From Sphingomonadaceae bacterium (lineage in GTDB: Bacteria > Pseudomonadota > Alphaproteobacteria > Sphingomonadales > Sphingomonadaceae): a stretch of 47,159 bases of DNA. Under the pieces are notes generated by a model. The model was not told where the DNA came from and made no database searches. It worked only from the letters and a program-made list of their open reading frames with translations. How positions within the stretch are numbered: position 1 is the first letter of the stretch; each line of letters opens with the position of its first letter. Position numbers and translations under genes: made by a program. Below are positions 20,095 through 27,809 of the stretch, piece by piece. Location of the stretch: contig CANJCQ010000026.1 in assembly GCA_947473355.1 (NCBI GenBank), positions 1-47,159 of the forward strand, given 5' to 3'.

Positions 20095-20481
20095 TTACTC
20101 GGTGCAAACAAACGTCGTCGAAACAATCGTGCTGTTGGCGCTGTATTCGGCGACAAATGCTGCCCAGCCGGCGTCATGCGCCGAATTAGGCACCTGGCTG
20201 TCGGCAAAGTGGAAGGTCATGGCCTGGTTGGGCGAGACGACCGGCATTTTCTTGACCTGGTCAAAGGTCCAAACCTGGCCCCAGCTCAATTTGTCGCTGG
20301 TATAGCCATGATCGGCCTACCACTTGGCGTGATCAGCAACGGCCTTGGCGAAACCGGCGAAGCTGCCAGTCGGCTTGATCTGGCTGGTGCGAATGATTTC
20401 CATGTGGCCGGGGGCGCAGGCCAGGGCAGGCGCGGCGGCGGCGAGTGCGAGCAGGGACGCGAGCAGATTCGATAGCTTCAT
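20095..20481 (-). pseudogene. Small exported protein interrupted by an in-frame amber codon
   Basis: Starting at the ATG at 20481 (AAGGGGAA upstream) the frame encodes a signal peptide (MKLSNLLASLLALAAAAPAL, then ACAPG) and a mature part. It meets TAG at 20319-20317 and continues in the same frame without another stop to TAA at 20097-20095. The sequence runs ...VADHAKW, stop, ADHGYTSDKLSWGQVW... to VCTE; without the stop it would be a 128-residue secreted protein. Both halves keep sensible composition and no frameshift is needed, so one base change (for example TGG, TAT or CAG to TAG) explains it. It lies 106 bp downstream of the TauD-type gene, perhaps the decayed end of that operon. Family not recognised. 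A sequencing error or amber suppression cannot be excluded. Confidence 0.7.
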
Positions 20482-20587
20482 GATATTCCCCTTGTGTGAC
20501 TTCCTCGCGAAGGACTCGGCTGGAATTGAACTATGGCACAATCCACGGCATTTGTATGACGCCTTGATGGCGCTGCCTCGCCCGTAT

Positions 20588-21484
20588 TCAGGCCGGGGCC
20601 AAATCCTTCTCCCGTGCTTCCCAATCCGCAATCGACAGCACCGCCCCGCCATGCACGGTGATCCGCTCGAGGCTGCGGTCGGTGGTCTGGTCGGGCACGC
20701 CATAATGCTGCACCAGGCGGTTGTCCCAGATGGCAATCGCGCCTTTCTCCCAGGTCCAGCGCATCTGATATTCGGGGCGATAGAAGTGGGCGGCCAGGCG
20801 CTGGATCAGGGGGAGGCCTTCTGAATCGTCCATGCCGACGATCCCCAGCGACCAGGTGGTGTTGACATAGAGCCCGCGTCCACCGGTCACCGGATGGACC
20901 GAGACGCAGGGCTGGGTGACCGGGGGATACTTGGCGTTGAGCTCATCCCATTTTTCGGGTGAGCCGAAATGGCCATAGCCCTTGGGCATGCGCTCGGCGA
21001 GGCTGGAGCGATAGCGCAACTTTTCGATCTGGGCTTTGGTCTCGTCATCCAGCCCGGCATAGGCGGCAGTGGCGCTGGAAAAGCAGGTGTCGCCGCCAAA
21101 AGTGCAGGGGTCGAGCGCGCGCAGGATGGAGACCGCGGGCGGCTCGGGCGAATAGTTGCCGTCGCTGTGCCATGATGAGGCCGTGCCCTCGCGCTTGAAG
21201 GCCTTGGCGGCGACTGGCGTGATCTGCGGTCGCTCCGGGTCGGGGCCGTCTTCTATGGGTGTGCCGAATGCTTTGGCGAGGGCGAGATGCTCCTTGAAGC
21301 CGATCGCCTGCTGGCCGCGCAGGAAGATCACGCCGTGGGCATAGAGCGCGGTGCGCAGGTCTTCGGCGTGGGCTGCGCTAAGCGGCTGGGTGAGATCGAG
21401 CCCGGATACTTCCGCGCCGATGGCGGGCTGGCAGCGATGGGCCTTGAGGCCGCCGGGCAGGGTGTAGCTTTGCGGGGTTGTCAT
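20588..21484 (-). CDS. TauD/TfdA-family Fe(II)/2-oxoglutarate dioxygenase, sulfate-ester/sulfonate type
   Basis: 298 residues, the length of taurine and alkylsulfate dioxygenases. Couples 2-oxoglutarate decarboxylation to hydroxylation of a carbon next to a leaving group. The iron triad is H106-x-D108 (SSWHSDGNY) and H260 (WDNRLVQHYGV). R270 and R274 in DRSLERITVHGG bind the 2-oxoglutarate carboxylate. The N-terminus AIGAEVSGLDLTQPLS is diagnostic for this family. Last intact gene of the operon, 13 bp after an arylsulfatase, which makes an organosulfate or related substrate the most likely target (inferred). It could also act on aryloxy-acids like TfdA. Confidence 0.93.
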   Translation of the reverse strand: MTTPQSYTLPGGLKAHRCQPAIGAEVSGLDLTQPLSAAHAEDLRTALYAHGVIFLRGQQAIGFKEHLALAKAFGTPIEDGPDPERPQITPVAAKAFKREGTASSWHSDGNYSPEPPAVSILRALDPCTFGGDTCFSSATAAYAGLDDETKAQIEKLRYRSSLAERMPKGYGHFGSPEKWDELNAKYPPVTQPCVSVHPVTGGRGLYVNTTWSLGIVGMDDSEGLPLIQRLAAHFYRPEYQMRWTWEKGAIAIWDNRLVQHYGVPDQTTDRSLERITVHGGAVLSIADWEAREKDLAPA

Positions 21485-21497
21485 GGGTTCTGGCCTT

Positions 21498-23759
21498 TCA
21501 TGGTTTTCCCGTGAAATCGAACGTCACATCGCTGATCTGGCCGGGAAACCGGACATCGGGCTCGGTGCCGGCCAGCACGGAGGTGCCGCTGTCGATGCCA
21601 AGTCCGAACAGTTCGGTGGCGCTGAAGGCCTGCAGGGTGGCGGCGGGGATGGTGCCCTGTGCCAGCACTCGCCCGCCCGAGCTGATCGTTACTGCCGCAT
21701 CGCCGCCTTTTGGCCGCTCGACCTTGAGTTCGATGCCAGAGGCCCCGGCTTGCAGCGCTTCGCTGGCGGCAATCGAGGTGCTCTCACCCGCCATGGTGTT
21801 GAGCGTGAACACCGGCTTGCCGTCTTTGAGATAGAGCGCCTCGCCGCCCAGATGCCCGCCAATGGCAAACAGCGGCCCGGTCACATCGGCGCTGGGCAGA
21901 GCAAGCTTTGCCCGCATGGTGAAGCCCAGCGCAGTGACCGGCGGGCCGACTGGTCCGGCGATATTGCTGACCGGCCCGGCATAGCGCCACACCCCGCCTC
22001 GCCGCGCGAAATCCGCGCGGGCCTTGCGGGCGCCTTCGACCATGCCTTCGCCGATATTGCCGATAGGATTGACCTGATAGCGCGAGGCCTGCTCGCTGAA
22101 GAGCTTGTCCATTTGCGCAACACGTTCGGGATAGCGCGCGGCCAGATCGTGGTTCTGGCCCGGATCGGCAGTTAGGTCATAAAGCTCCCACGGCGCAGTG
22201 ATCGGCCGCATGGTCATCATGTCCCAGGGTTCGAGCCGGTGGCTGGTGTTGATCGACCAGCCGGAGGCCCATAGCCCCTTGTTCCCATACATCTCGACAT
22301 ATTGCGGCCCCTTGCGGGTCGCCGCTTTGGCATCGGCAAAGGAGTAAGCGAAGCTGGTGCCTTCCATCGGGCGCTGCGCGACATTGTGGACTGTTTCGGC
22401 GAGCGGCACCCCGGCGGCTTCGAGGATGGTTGGCGTCACGTCGCTGACATGGACGAATTGCCCGCGCAATTCGCCGCGCGCGGCGATGCCTTTGGGCCAG
22501 GCCATGATCAGCGGCACATGAGTGCCACCTTCGTGGGTGGTGTGCTTGAAATAGCGGAACGGGGTATTGCCCGCCACGGCCCAGCCCATCGAATAATGTG
22601 GATAGGAGTCCGGGCCGCCCCAGCGGTCGTAGAAGGGCAGGTTCTCTTCCATAGTGGCTGCGCGCCCTCGCCCTAGATAGGCCTCGGTGAACATGCCGCT
22701 CTGGTTGCCCTCGGCGCTGGCGCCATTGTCGGAGGTGACGACTACCATGGTATTGTCCAGCTCGCCGCTCGCCTCCAGCGCATCGAGGATCCGCCCGAAC
22801 TGGGCATCGGCATAGGACAGCGAGGCAGCGAAGACTTCCATCTGGCGGGAGAACAGGCGTTTCTGATCGGCTGAGAGGCTGTCCCAGGCGGGAACCGTGG
22901 CTGGACGCTGGGCGAGCTGTGTGTTCTTCGGCACCAGCCCCGCTGCCTTCTCGGCCTTGAGGATGGCCTCGCGGGCCTTGTCCCAGCCCATGTCGAACTT
23001 GCCCTTGTAGCGTTCAATCCATTCGGCCGGAGCGTGGTGCGGGGCGTGGGCGGTGCTGGTGGCCCAATAGACGAAGAACGGCCGCTGCGGGGCTACTGCG
23101 GCGCGCGTGCGGATACCGGCAATGGCCTCATCGGCCAAATCGCGGTTGAGGTGATAGCCGGGTTGCTTGGGGGTAAGCACCGGGGTCTGGTCGCGGATCA
23201 GGGTGGGGTGCCAGTTGTCAATATCGGCGGAGAGGAAGCCATAGAAGTGCTCGAAGCCCTGCCCGGTCGGCCAGTGGTTGAAGGGGCCCGCAGGCGTCGC
23301 TTCTTCGTTTGGCAGATGGTCCCACTTGCCGAGCGCAAAGGTCGCATAGCCTGCGGCATGGAGATTGTCGGCAATGGTGCCGGCCCAGGCAGGGACGCTG
23401 CCGTTGTAGCCGGGAAATGGCCGTGCGGTGGCCGCGTGATTGCCGAGCCCGACGCTGTGCGGCATGCGGCCGGTGAGGAACGAAGCGCGCGCGGCGGAGC
23501 AGACCGGGGCGGTGTGATAATTGCTGTAGCGCAGGCCAAGCTTGGCCACCCGGTCGATATTGGGTGTTTGAACCAGCCCGCCGAAGCTGGAAAGCTGGGC
23601 AAAGCCGACATCGTCGAGCATCCAGACGAGGACGTTGGGGCGTTGCTGTTGCTGCTCCGGAGCGGGGGCGGCTGGTGCTGCGGGCGGAGCCGTGTTCTGC
23701 GCGGAGAGCGGCGCGGCGCAGGCCAGCATGGTGGCTGCCAGCAGTAAGAATTTGCCCAT
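21498..23759 (-). CDS. Periplasmic arylsulfatase
   Basis: 753 residues from the ATG at 23759; the frame stays open upstream but overlaps the NTF2-like gene there. Signal peptide (about 1-20, cleavage near LSA/QN), then a Pro/Gln-rich linker. Metal-binding D47-D48 lie in VWMLDDVG. The formylglycine site is C85-S-A-A-R89 in CSAARASFLTGR, the C-x-A-x-R variant of the usual C-x-P-x-R. Further sulfatase blocks are GKWDHLPNE, WATSTAHAPHHAP, VVTSDNGASAEGN and THEGGTHVPLI. The long C-terminus past the usual sulfatase core (about residue 540) is a beta-rich extension. Hydrolyses a sulfate ester to alcohol/phenol and sulfate. Cotranscribed with a TauD-type dioxygenase (13 bp after it) and an NTF2-like gene (14 bp before it). 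Needs a formylglycine-generating or anaerobic maturase encoded elsewhere. Confidence 0.94.
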   Translation of the reverse strand: MGKFLLLAATMLACAAPLSAQNTAPPAAPAAPAPEQQQQRPNVLVWMLDDVGFAQLSSFGGLVQTPNIDRVAKLGLRYSNYHTAPVCSAARASFLTGRMPHSVGLGNHAATARPFPGYNGSVPAWAGTIADNLHAAGYATFALGKWDHLPNEEATPAGPFNHWPTGQGFEHFYGFLSADIDNWHPTLIRDQTPVLTPKQPGYHLNRDLADEAIAGIRTRAAVAPQRPFFVYWATSTAHAPHHAPAEWIERYKGKFDMGWDKAREAILKAEKAAGLVPKNTQLAQRPATVPAWDSLSADQKRLFSRQMEVFAASLSYADAQFGRILDALEASGELDNTMVVVTSDNGASAEGNQSGMFTEAYLGRGRAATMEENLPFYDRWGGPDSYPHYSMGWAVAGNTPFRYFKHTTHEGGTHVPLIMAWPKGIAARGELRGQFVHVSDVTPTILEAAGVPLAETVHNVAQRPMEGTSFAYSFADAKAATRKGPQYVEMYGNKGLWASGWSINTSHRLEPWDMMTMRPITAPWELYDLTADPGQNHDLAARYPERVAQMDKLFSEQASRYQVNPIGNIGEGMVEGARKARADFARRGGVWRYAGPVSNIAGPVGPPVTALGFTMRAKLALPSADVTGPLFAIGGHLGGEALYLKDGKPVFTLNTMAGESTSIAASEALQAGASGIELKVERPKGGDAAVTISSGGRVLAQGTIPAATLQAFSATELFGLGIDSGTSVLAGTEPDVRFPGQISDVTFDFTGKP

Positions 23760-23773
23760 GGCGGCTGCTCTCC

Positions 23774-24223
23774 TCAAAACACCTTCTTCATTTCCACCCG
23801 CAGCCGAGTCAGCTGCGAGGTCTTGATGCGCCAGCCCTTTTCGGTCTTCACATAGGTCTCGCGGTAGTGGCCCCAGCCGTGGAGGAAGGTGCTGCCGTCG
23901 TAGAGCGGGAATTCCTTGGTACGGAACAGGCGGTCTTCCATGGCCCAGATGACCTTGGCTGATGTGTCGGAAGTGAATTCGATGATCGGCATGTGGCCGT
24001 GGTGGACTGACACCTGATCGCCGACCGAGGAGCTGACATAGGCCAGCACCATGTCGAAGCCCCGGAACGGCTCGGCCTGGAATTCGGGGACATGCAGCTC
24101 GCCGTCCGGGGCCCAGACTTCGGCGCGCCAAAGCTCCCAGTCCTTGTTGTCGAGCCCGAAGAAGTACTTGGCCTTGACCTGCTTGATCTCCTCGATGGCG
24201 AGCAGGCGTTCGGTGTCGTTCAT
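23774..24223 (-). CDS. NTF2-like (SnoaL-type) protein
   Basis: 149 residues. Same family and near-identical block order as the gene at 12961-13407: AIEEIKQVKAKYFFGLDNKD, EVWAPD, DQVSVHHGHMP, VIWAMEDRLFR, HGWGHYRETYVK, QLTRLRVEMKKVF. The HHGHM strand and the WGHYRETY strand line the presumed pocket. It lies between the alcohol dehydrogenase (15 bp) and the sulfatase (14 bp) of the large operon, so its substrate should be an intermediate of that pathway. An isomerase/dehydratase-type small-molecule enzyme or binding protein is likely, but no reaction can be named. Confidence 0.9.
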   Translation of the reverse strand: MNDTERLLAIEEIKQVKAKYFFGLDNKDWELWRAEVWAPDGELHVPEFQAEPFRGFDMVLAYVSSSVGDQVSVHHGHMPIIEFTSDTSAKVIWAMEDRLFRTKEFPLYDGSTFLHGWGHYRETYVKTEKGWRIKTSQLTRLRVEMKKVF

Positions 24224-24238
24224 GGCTAAAACTCCTCC

Positions 24239-25273
24239 CTATAGCTCTCTGGGATCGACCACAGTGCGCACTGGCGCGCCGGGGCCGGACATGTCGGCCA
24301 TGGCCTGGGCCACGCCGGAAAGGCCGATCCGCGCGCCGAGCCAGGGCTGGATATCGATGGAGCCATCGTCAATCCCGCGCAGCGCGGTGTCCATGTCCTG
24401 CGCCTCCTCGCCGCCGGCGAACTGCACGTTGAGCCGCTTGTTCTGCGCCACGAAGGAGAACAGCTTCTCCTCCTCCATGCAATAGCCGCCCATCACGATC
24501 CGCCCGTCGAACGGCGCGGCGGCGATGATCTGCTGGAGCATGCCGGGCAGGCCGACGCATTCGTAGATCAGGTTGACGGCGCGGTTCCCGAAGTCCGGCA
24601 GCGGCGCATAGGGCGATATTTCGCGCGGATCGACCGCGATATGCGCGCCCATCTTGATCGCCAGTTCGCGCCGCGCCGGGTGGAAATCGGCGGCCACGAT
24701 CGGCGCAATGCCCATGAGCTTGAGCCCCGCGATGACGCCAAGGCCGATCGCGCCGCAGCCAAGCACCAAGGCTGCGTCGTTCTTGTCCGGGCGGCCGCGG
24801 CGGGCGTGTTCGAGGCCGACTGCAAGAGGCTCGATCATCGCGGCGTGATCGTCAGGCATCGAATCGGGAATTTCGAGCAGAATGTTTTCGTCGAGCAGCA
24901 TCAGCTCGCCGAAACCGCCGGGGCATTCGTGGCTGTAGCCGATCACCTTGTGCGCCCCGTTTGCGTGCATCACCGGCACTGAGGTCACCCGCCGCCCTGG
25001 CTTGACCTTGCGGACCGAGCCAGGCCCATAGTCGAGCACTTCGCCGACATATTCGTGGCCCGGAATGAAAGGCTTCTCGAAATCGAGCGCCGCATAAGGT
25101 CCGCCAAGCTGCTGCGACAGCGCGATGATATTGCGCCCGCCCTTGAGGAAATGCTGGTCTGAAGCGCACATCCCGCAGCTATGGGTGCGCACCAGCGCCT
25201 GGCCCTTGGTGGGGACGGGGTCGGGCATTGTGCCGACCTTGATTGTGCCGTTTTCGACGTAGGCGGCTTTCAT
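24239..25273 (-). CDS. Zinc-dependent alcohol dehydrogenase (MDR family)
   Basis: 344 residues. Oxidises an alcohol to an aldehyde/ketone with NAD(P). Catalytic zinc ligands are C36 (CGMCASDQH), H73 and E74 (GHEYVGEV); the Rossmann motif is LGCGAIGLGVIAG near 165-180. The four-cysteine structural zinc loop normally found near residues 95-115 is missing: that stretch reads TSVPVMHANGAHKVIGYSH. This places it in the structural-zinc-free branch. Its ATG shares one base with the stop of the LLM gene upstream (TGATG), showing translational coupling, and the NTF2-like gene follows after 15 bp. Substrate is presumably a pathway intermediate. Confidence 0.92.
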   Translation of the reverse strand: MKAAYVENGTIKVGTMPDPVPTKGQALVRTHSCGMCASDQHFLKGGRNIIALSQQLGGPYAALDFEKPFIPGHEYVGEVLDYGPGSVRKVKPGRRVTSVPVMHANGAHKVIGYSHECPGGFGELMLLDENILLEIPDSMPDDHAAMIEPLAVGLEHARRGRPDKNDAALVLGCGAIGLGVIAGLKLMGIAPIVAADFHPARRELAIKMGAHIAVDPREISPYAPLPDFGNRAVNLIYECVGLPGMLQQIIAAAPFDGRIVMGGYCMEEEKLFSFVAQNKRLNVQFAGGEEAQDMDTALRGIDDGSIDIQPWLGARIGLSGVAQAMADMSGPGAPVRTVVDPREL

Positions 25274-26283
25274 CAGTCGAGCTCCGCCAGCGCGGCCTTG
25301 ATCTTCGGCAGGGTCTGTTCGACCAGCTTGAGGCTCTTCCAGCCTTCCTCGGGCGCGAGGCCGCCGAGCAGCGGCTGGAAGCTGATCGTGCCGTGCGCGG
25401 GCAGGTTGGGCAGCGCTGCGAGCAGCATTTCGGGCGTCCATGCGGCAAACAGACCGGCCTGCCGCAGCACCGCCGGGTCGGTCAGGCCCTTGAACGGCGA
25501 GTTGGAGGCGTCGCCTTCCTGCTCGGCCCACTTGGCATACTCAGTGATGACGTGGACCGCGTGGCGCTCGATCGCCTGCCAGCCCTGCTCCGGGTCCTCG
25601 CAGAGGTGGACGCCGAGCGGCATGCCGGGGACCGGGCGGAAATAGGTGCGCGGCTTCTGGCCGAGCCGCTTGCATTCCTCGACATAGAGATCGGCGGTTT
25701 CGGCGTTCATTGGCCCGAGGCCAATATCGAACCGCGCTGCACGCCGGGCCGAAGCAGGGACTGCGCCACCCGCCATGATGATCTCTGCCGGGTCCCTGGT
25801 CGGCAAGGGGCGCACGAAGACCGGGCGGCCCTGAAATTCGAACCGCTCGCCACGCAGCGCGCGCAGGATGATCTCGATCCCGGCGTCGAGCCGCTTGGCG
25901 CGGTCTTTCGTGCTGGTCTGGAACATGGCGAATTCGCTGGGCACATAGCCCGCGCCGAGGATCACCCGGATGCGGCCTCCAGAGATCAGGTCGAGCACCG
26001 CGATCTGCTCGGCGACCATCACCGGATCGTGCAGCGGCAGGATCACCGCGCCGAGGCTGAACTGGATATTGCTGGTGACGGCGGCCATGGCCGAGGCCAG
26101 CGTGAAGGGCTGGGGCAGATAGCCATCTTCGGAGCCATGGTGCTCCATCAGGTTGATGCCGGCAATGCCGATCTTGTCGGCGAAAGCGGCCATTTCGACG
26201 GCGGCTTTGTAGAGCTCGGCGCGCGGTGCGCCCCAGTCTGGCGCGCGCATGTCGAAAGCGACGGAGAGGTTGATGTGTTTCAT
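25273..26283 (-). CDS. LLM-class flavin-dependent oxidoreductase (luciferase-like monooxygenase)
   Basis: 336 residues of a bacterial-luciferase-like TIM barrel. The typical segments are present: GINLMEHHGSEDG (early barrel strand), LGAVILPLHDPVMVAEQIAVLDLISGGR and VILGAGYVPSEFAMF. The family uses reduced F420 or FMNH2; in proteobacteria FMNH2 from a separate reductase is usual. Members include SsuD-type alkanesulfonate monooxygenases and long-chain oxidases, which fits the sulfatase/TauD context, but the sequence does not fix the reaction. No flavin reductase gene is next to it. Overlaps the NTF2-like gene before it by 4 bp (ATGA) and the dehydrogenase after it by 1 bp. Confidence 0.92.
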   Translation of the reverse strand: MKHINLSVAFDMRAPDWGAPRAELYKAAVEMAAFADKIGIAGINLMEHHGSEDGYLPQPFTLASAMAAVTSNIQFSLGAVILPLHDPVMVAEQIAVLDLISGGRIRVILGAGYVPSEFAMFQTSTKDRAKRLDAGIEIILRALRGERFEFQGRPVFVRPLPTRDPAEIIMAGGAVPASARRAARFDIGLGPMNAETADLYVEECKRLGQKPRTYFRPVPGMPLGVHLCEDPEQGWQAIERHAVHVITEYAKWAEQEGDASNSPFKGLTDPAVLRQAGLFAAWTPEMLLAALPNLPAHGTISFQPLLGGLAPEEGWKSLKLVEQTLPKIKAALAELD

Positions 26284-26792
26284 GAGTGGCCCTTGAGGAA
26301 TTGGTAGGATGGATCGGTATGGTCACGCGCGCCTTGCTCGTGGCGTTCGGTGTGCACGACATCGCGGGTTTCGTCGAAGTCGAAAATGGTCTTGCGGGCG
26401 GTGATCGCCCAGCGCCCGTCGCGACGCGCCCAGGAATCGAGATAGCGGCCATAGACCCGGATCTGGATCAACTTGCCCCCATCCATGATCCGCGTTGCCG
26501 AATGGAAATAGGTCTCGCTGCCGGCAAGGTCGCCATCCAGCGCTACAGTCGAATTGCTGATCTGGTGACTGTGGTTGACCGTGTGGAGGTGCGAGGCGCA
26601 GATGAAATCGATCACACCGCGCCCGCTGCCCTGAAACAGGTCGGCGCCGTAGTCGGCAGTCGCGTCTTCATGGAACACCCCGTGGCCGAGCGGAATATCG
26701 AGGCGATCAACCGCGCGGCAATAGTTGGCGAGCTGTTCGGCGATTGCCTGCTTGTCGAGCAGCGCGCGCAGATCGGCTTCGGGCAGGCTCAC
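26280..26792 (-). CDS. NTF2-like (SnoaL-type) protein, third of a tandem trio
   Basis: 170 residues from a GTG at 26792 that overlaps the stop of the preceding gene (GTGA). This start matches the length of its two neighbours; the upstream extension of the frame is only a shadow of the preceding gene. Blocks: IAEQLANYCRAVDRLDIPLG, FHEDATADYG, HSHQISN, SETYFHSATR, GRYLDSWARRDGRW and the end RDHTDPSYQFLKGHS. The C-terminal RDHxDPSYxxxKG signature is shared by all three. The tyrosine/aspartate-lined pocket suggests general acid-base catalysis (isomerase, dehydratase) on a hydrophobic substrate. The exact reaction is unknown. Confidence 0.9.
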   Translation of the reverse strand: MSLPEADLRALLDKQAIAEQLANYCRAVDRLDIPLGHGVFHEDATADYGADLFQGSGRGVIDFICASHLHTVNHSHQISNSTVALDGDLAGSETYFHSATRIMDGGKLIQIRVYGRYLDSWARRDGRWAITARKTIFDFDETRDVVHTERHEQGARDHTDPSYQFLKGHS

Positions 26793-27298
26793 CGCAGGCC
26801 CTTGATGGCTGCATAGGAGGGATCGCTGTGATCGCGGCTGCCGAGCGTTCGCTGGCCGATCGGCGTGACTTCGCGGACCTCGTCGAAATCGATTACGGTC
26901 ACCCGCTTGTCGATGCCCCAGCGACCGTTTCGCTTCGACCACTGGTCGATATAGCGATTCCACACCATCAGCTGAGTGTGCTTGCCGTCGCGTTCGCTTC
27001 GCAGGGTGGCGATGCAATAGGCCTCGCTGCCGGCATGATCGCCATCCAGTTCGATGACAATGTTGGTGACCTGATGCGAATGGGCGTCGAGGTGCTTGTG
27101 GCTTTCGCAGACCCAGTCAATGAAGCCGTGGCCGGTGCCCTGAAACACGTCGGGGCCATAGTCGGCGATGCCGTCTTCGTGCCAGATGGCATAGCCCTGT
27201 TCGTGGTCCATGCGGTCCATCGAGCGACAATAGCGATAGATCAGGTCAGTGATTTCCTGCCGGTCGGCGGCCTTTTCAAGTCTGACAAGATCGCTCAT
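26789..27298 (-). CDS. NTF2-like (SnoaL-type) protein, second of a tandem trio
   Basis: 169 residues. Blocks: ADRQEITDLIYRYCRSMDRM, IWHEDGIADYGPDVFQG, HSHQVTNIVIELDGDHAGSE, NRYIDQWSKRNGRWGIDKR, RDHSDPSYAAIKG. Overlaps both neighbours by 4 bp (ATGA before, GTGA after), so the three are translated as a coupled set. It differs from its neighbours in the N-terminal region (EQGYAIW instead of PLGHGVF), which hints at different pocket shapes. All three could form hetero-oligomers or act on successive intermediates. Not the same subfamily as the 148/149-residue pair elsewhere in the window. Confidence 0.9.
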   Translation of the reverse strand: MSDLVRLEKAADRQEITDLIYRYCRSMDRMDHEQGYAIWHEDGIADYGPDVFQGTGHGFIDWVCESHKHLDAHSHQVTNIVIELDGDHAGSEAYCIATLRSERDGKHTQLMVWNRYIDQWSKRNGRWGIDKRVTVIDFDEVREVTPIGQRTLGSRDHSDPSYAAIKGLR

Positions 27299-27798
27299 TT
27301 GACTGCCTTCAACACGCCATAGGAAGGGTCGGAGCTGTCACGCGCCGAGCGCTCGTCATGGCCCAGCGCGGTGACTTCGCTGACTTCGCTGAAATCGACC
27401 ACGCAATCGCGCCGGTCGATGGCCCAGCGCCCGTCGCGCTTCGACCATTTGTCGATATAGCGCGCCGAGAACATCCGGTTGATCAGCCGTCCGCCGTCCA
27501 TCTGGCGCAGGTTGGCGATGACATAGGCCTCGCTGCCAGCGCTATCGCCGTCCACGTCGATCATGATATTGGTCACTTGGTGAGAGTGGTGCAAGAAATT
27601 GAGGTGCTCCTTGCACACTGCATCGATCCAGCCCTGCCCGGTGCCCTTGTAGGTCGGGAAATCGGCATAGCTGCCATCATGAAACACGCCATGCCCCAGC
27701 GGCACGTCGAGCCGGTCGACCGAGCGGCAATAGTTGTATATCTGCCGGGTGATAGCCTGCGTGTCAGCGAGTGTTGCGGGATCGGGAGTGCCTTGCAT
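27295..27798 (-). CDS. NTF2-like (SnoaL-type) protein, first of a tandem trio
   Basis: 167 residues. Blocks: TRQIYNYCRSVDRLDVPLGH, VFHDGSYADF, HHSHQVTNIMIDVDGDSAGS, ARYIDKWSKRDGRWAIDRR, RDSSDPSYGVLK. Starts 11 bp after the SDR gene that opens the operon. About as close to the third member (VDRLD-PLGHGVFH block) as to the second. Fold and family are clear, function is not; see the trio as a unit. Confidence 0.9.
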   Translation of the reverse strand: MQGTPDPATLADTQAITRQIYNYCRSVDRLDVPLGHGVFHDGSYADFPTYKGTGQGWIDAVCKEHLNFLHHSHQVTNIMIDVDGDSAGSEAYVIANLRQMDGGRLINRMFSARYIDKWSKRDGRWAIDRRDCVVDFSEVSEVTALGHDERSARDSSDPSYGVLKAVK

Positions 27799-27809
27799 GT
27801 GCCCTGCTC

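Noticed and set aside
12961..27798. Assigning the NTF2-like proteins as ketosteroid isomerases
   Set aside because: The fold is shared, but the specific Tyr/Asp/Asp active-site pattern could not be matched, so a steroid pathway is not claimed.
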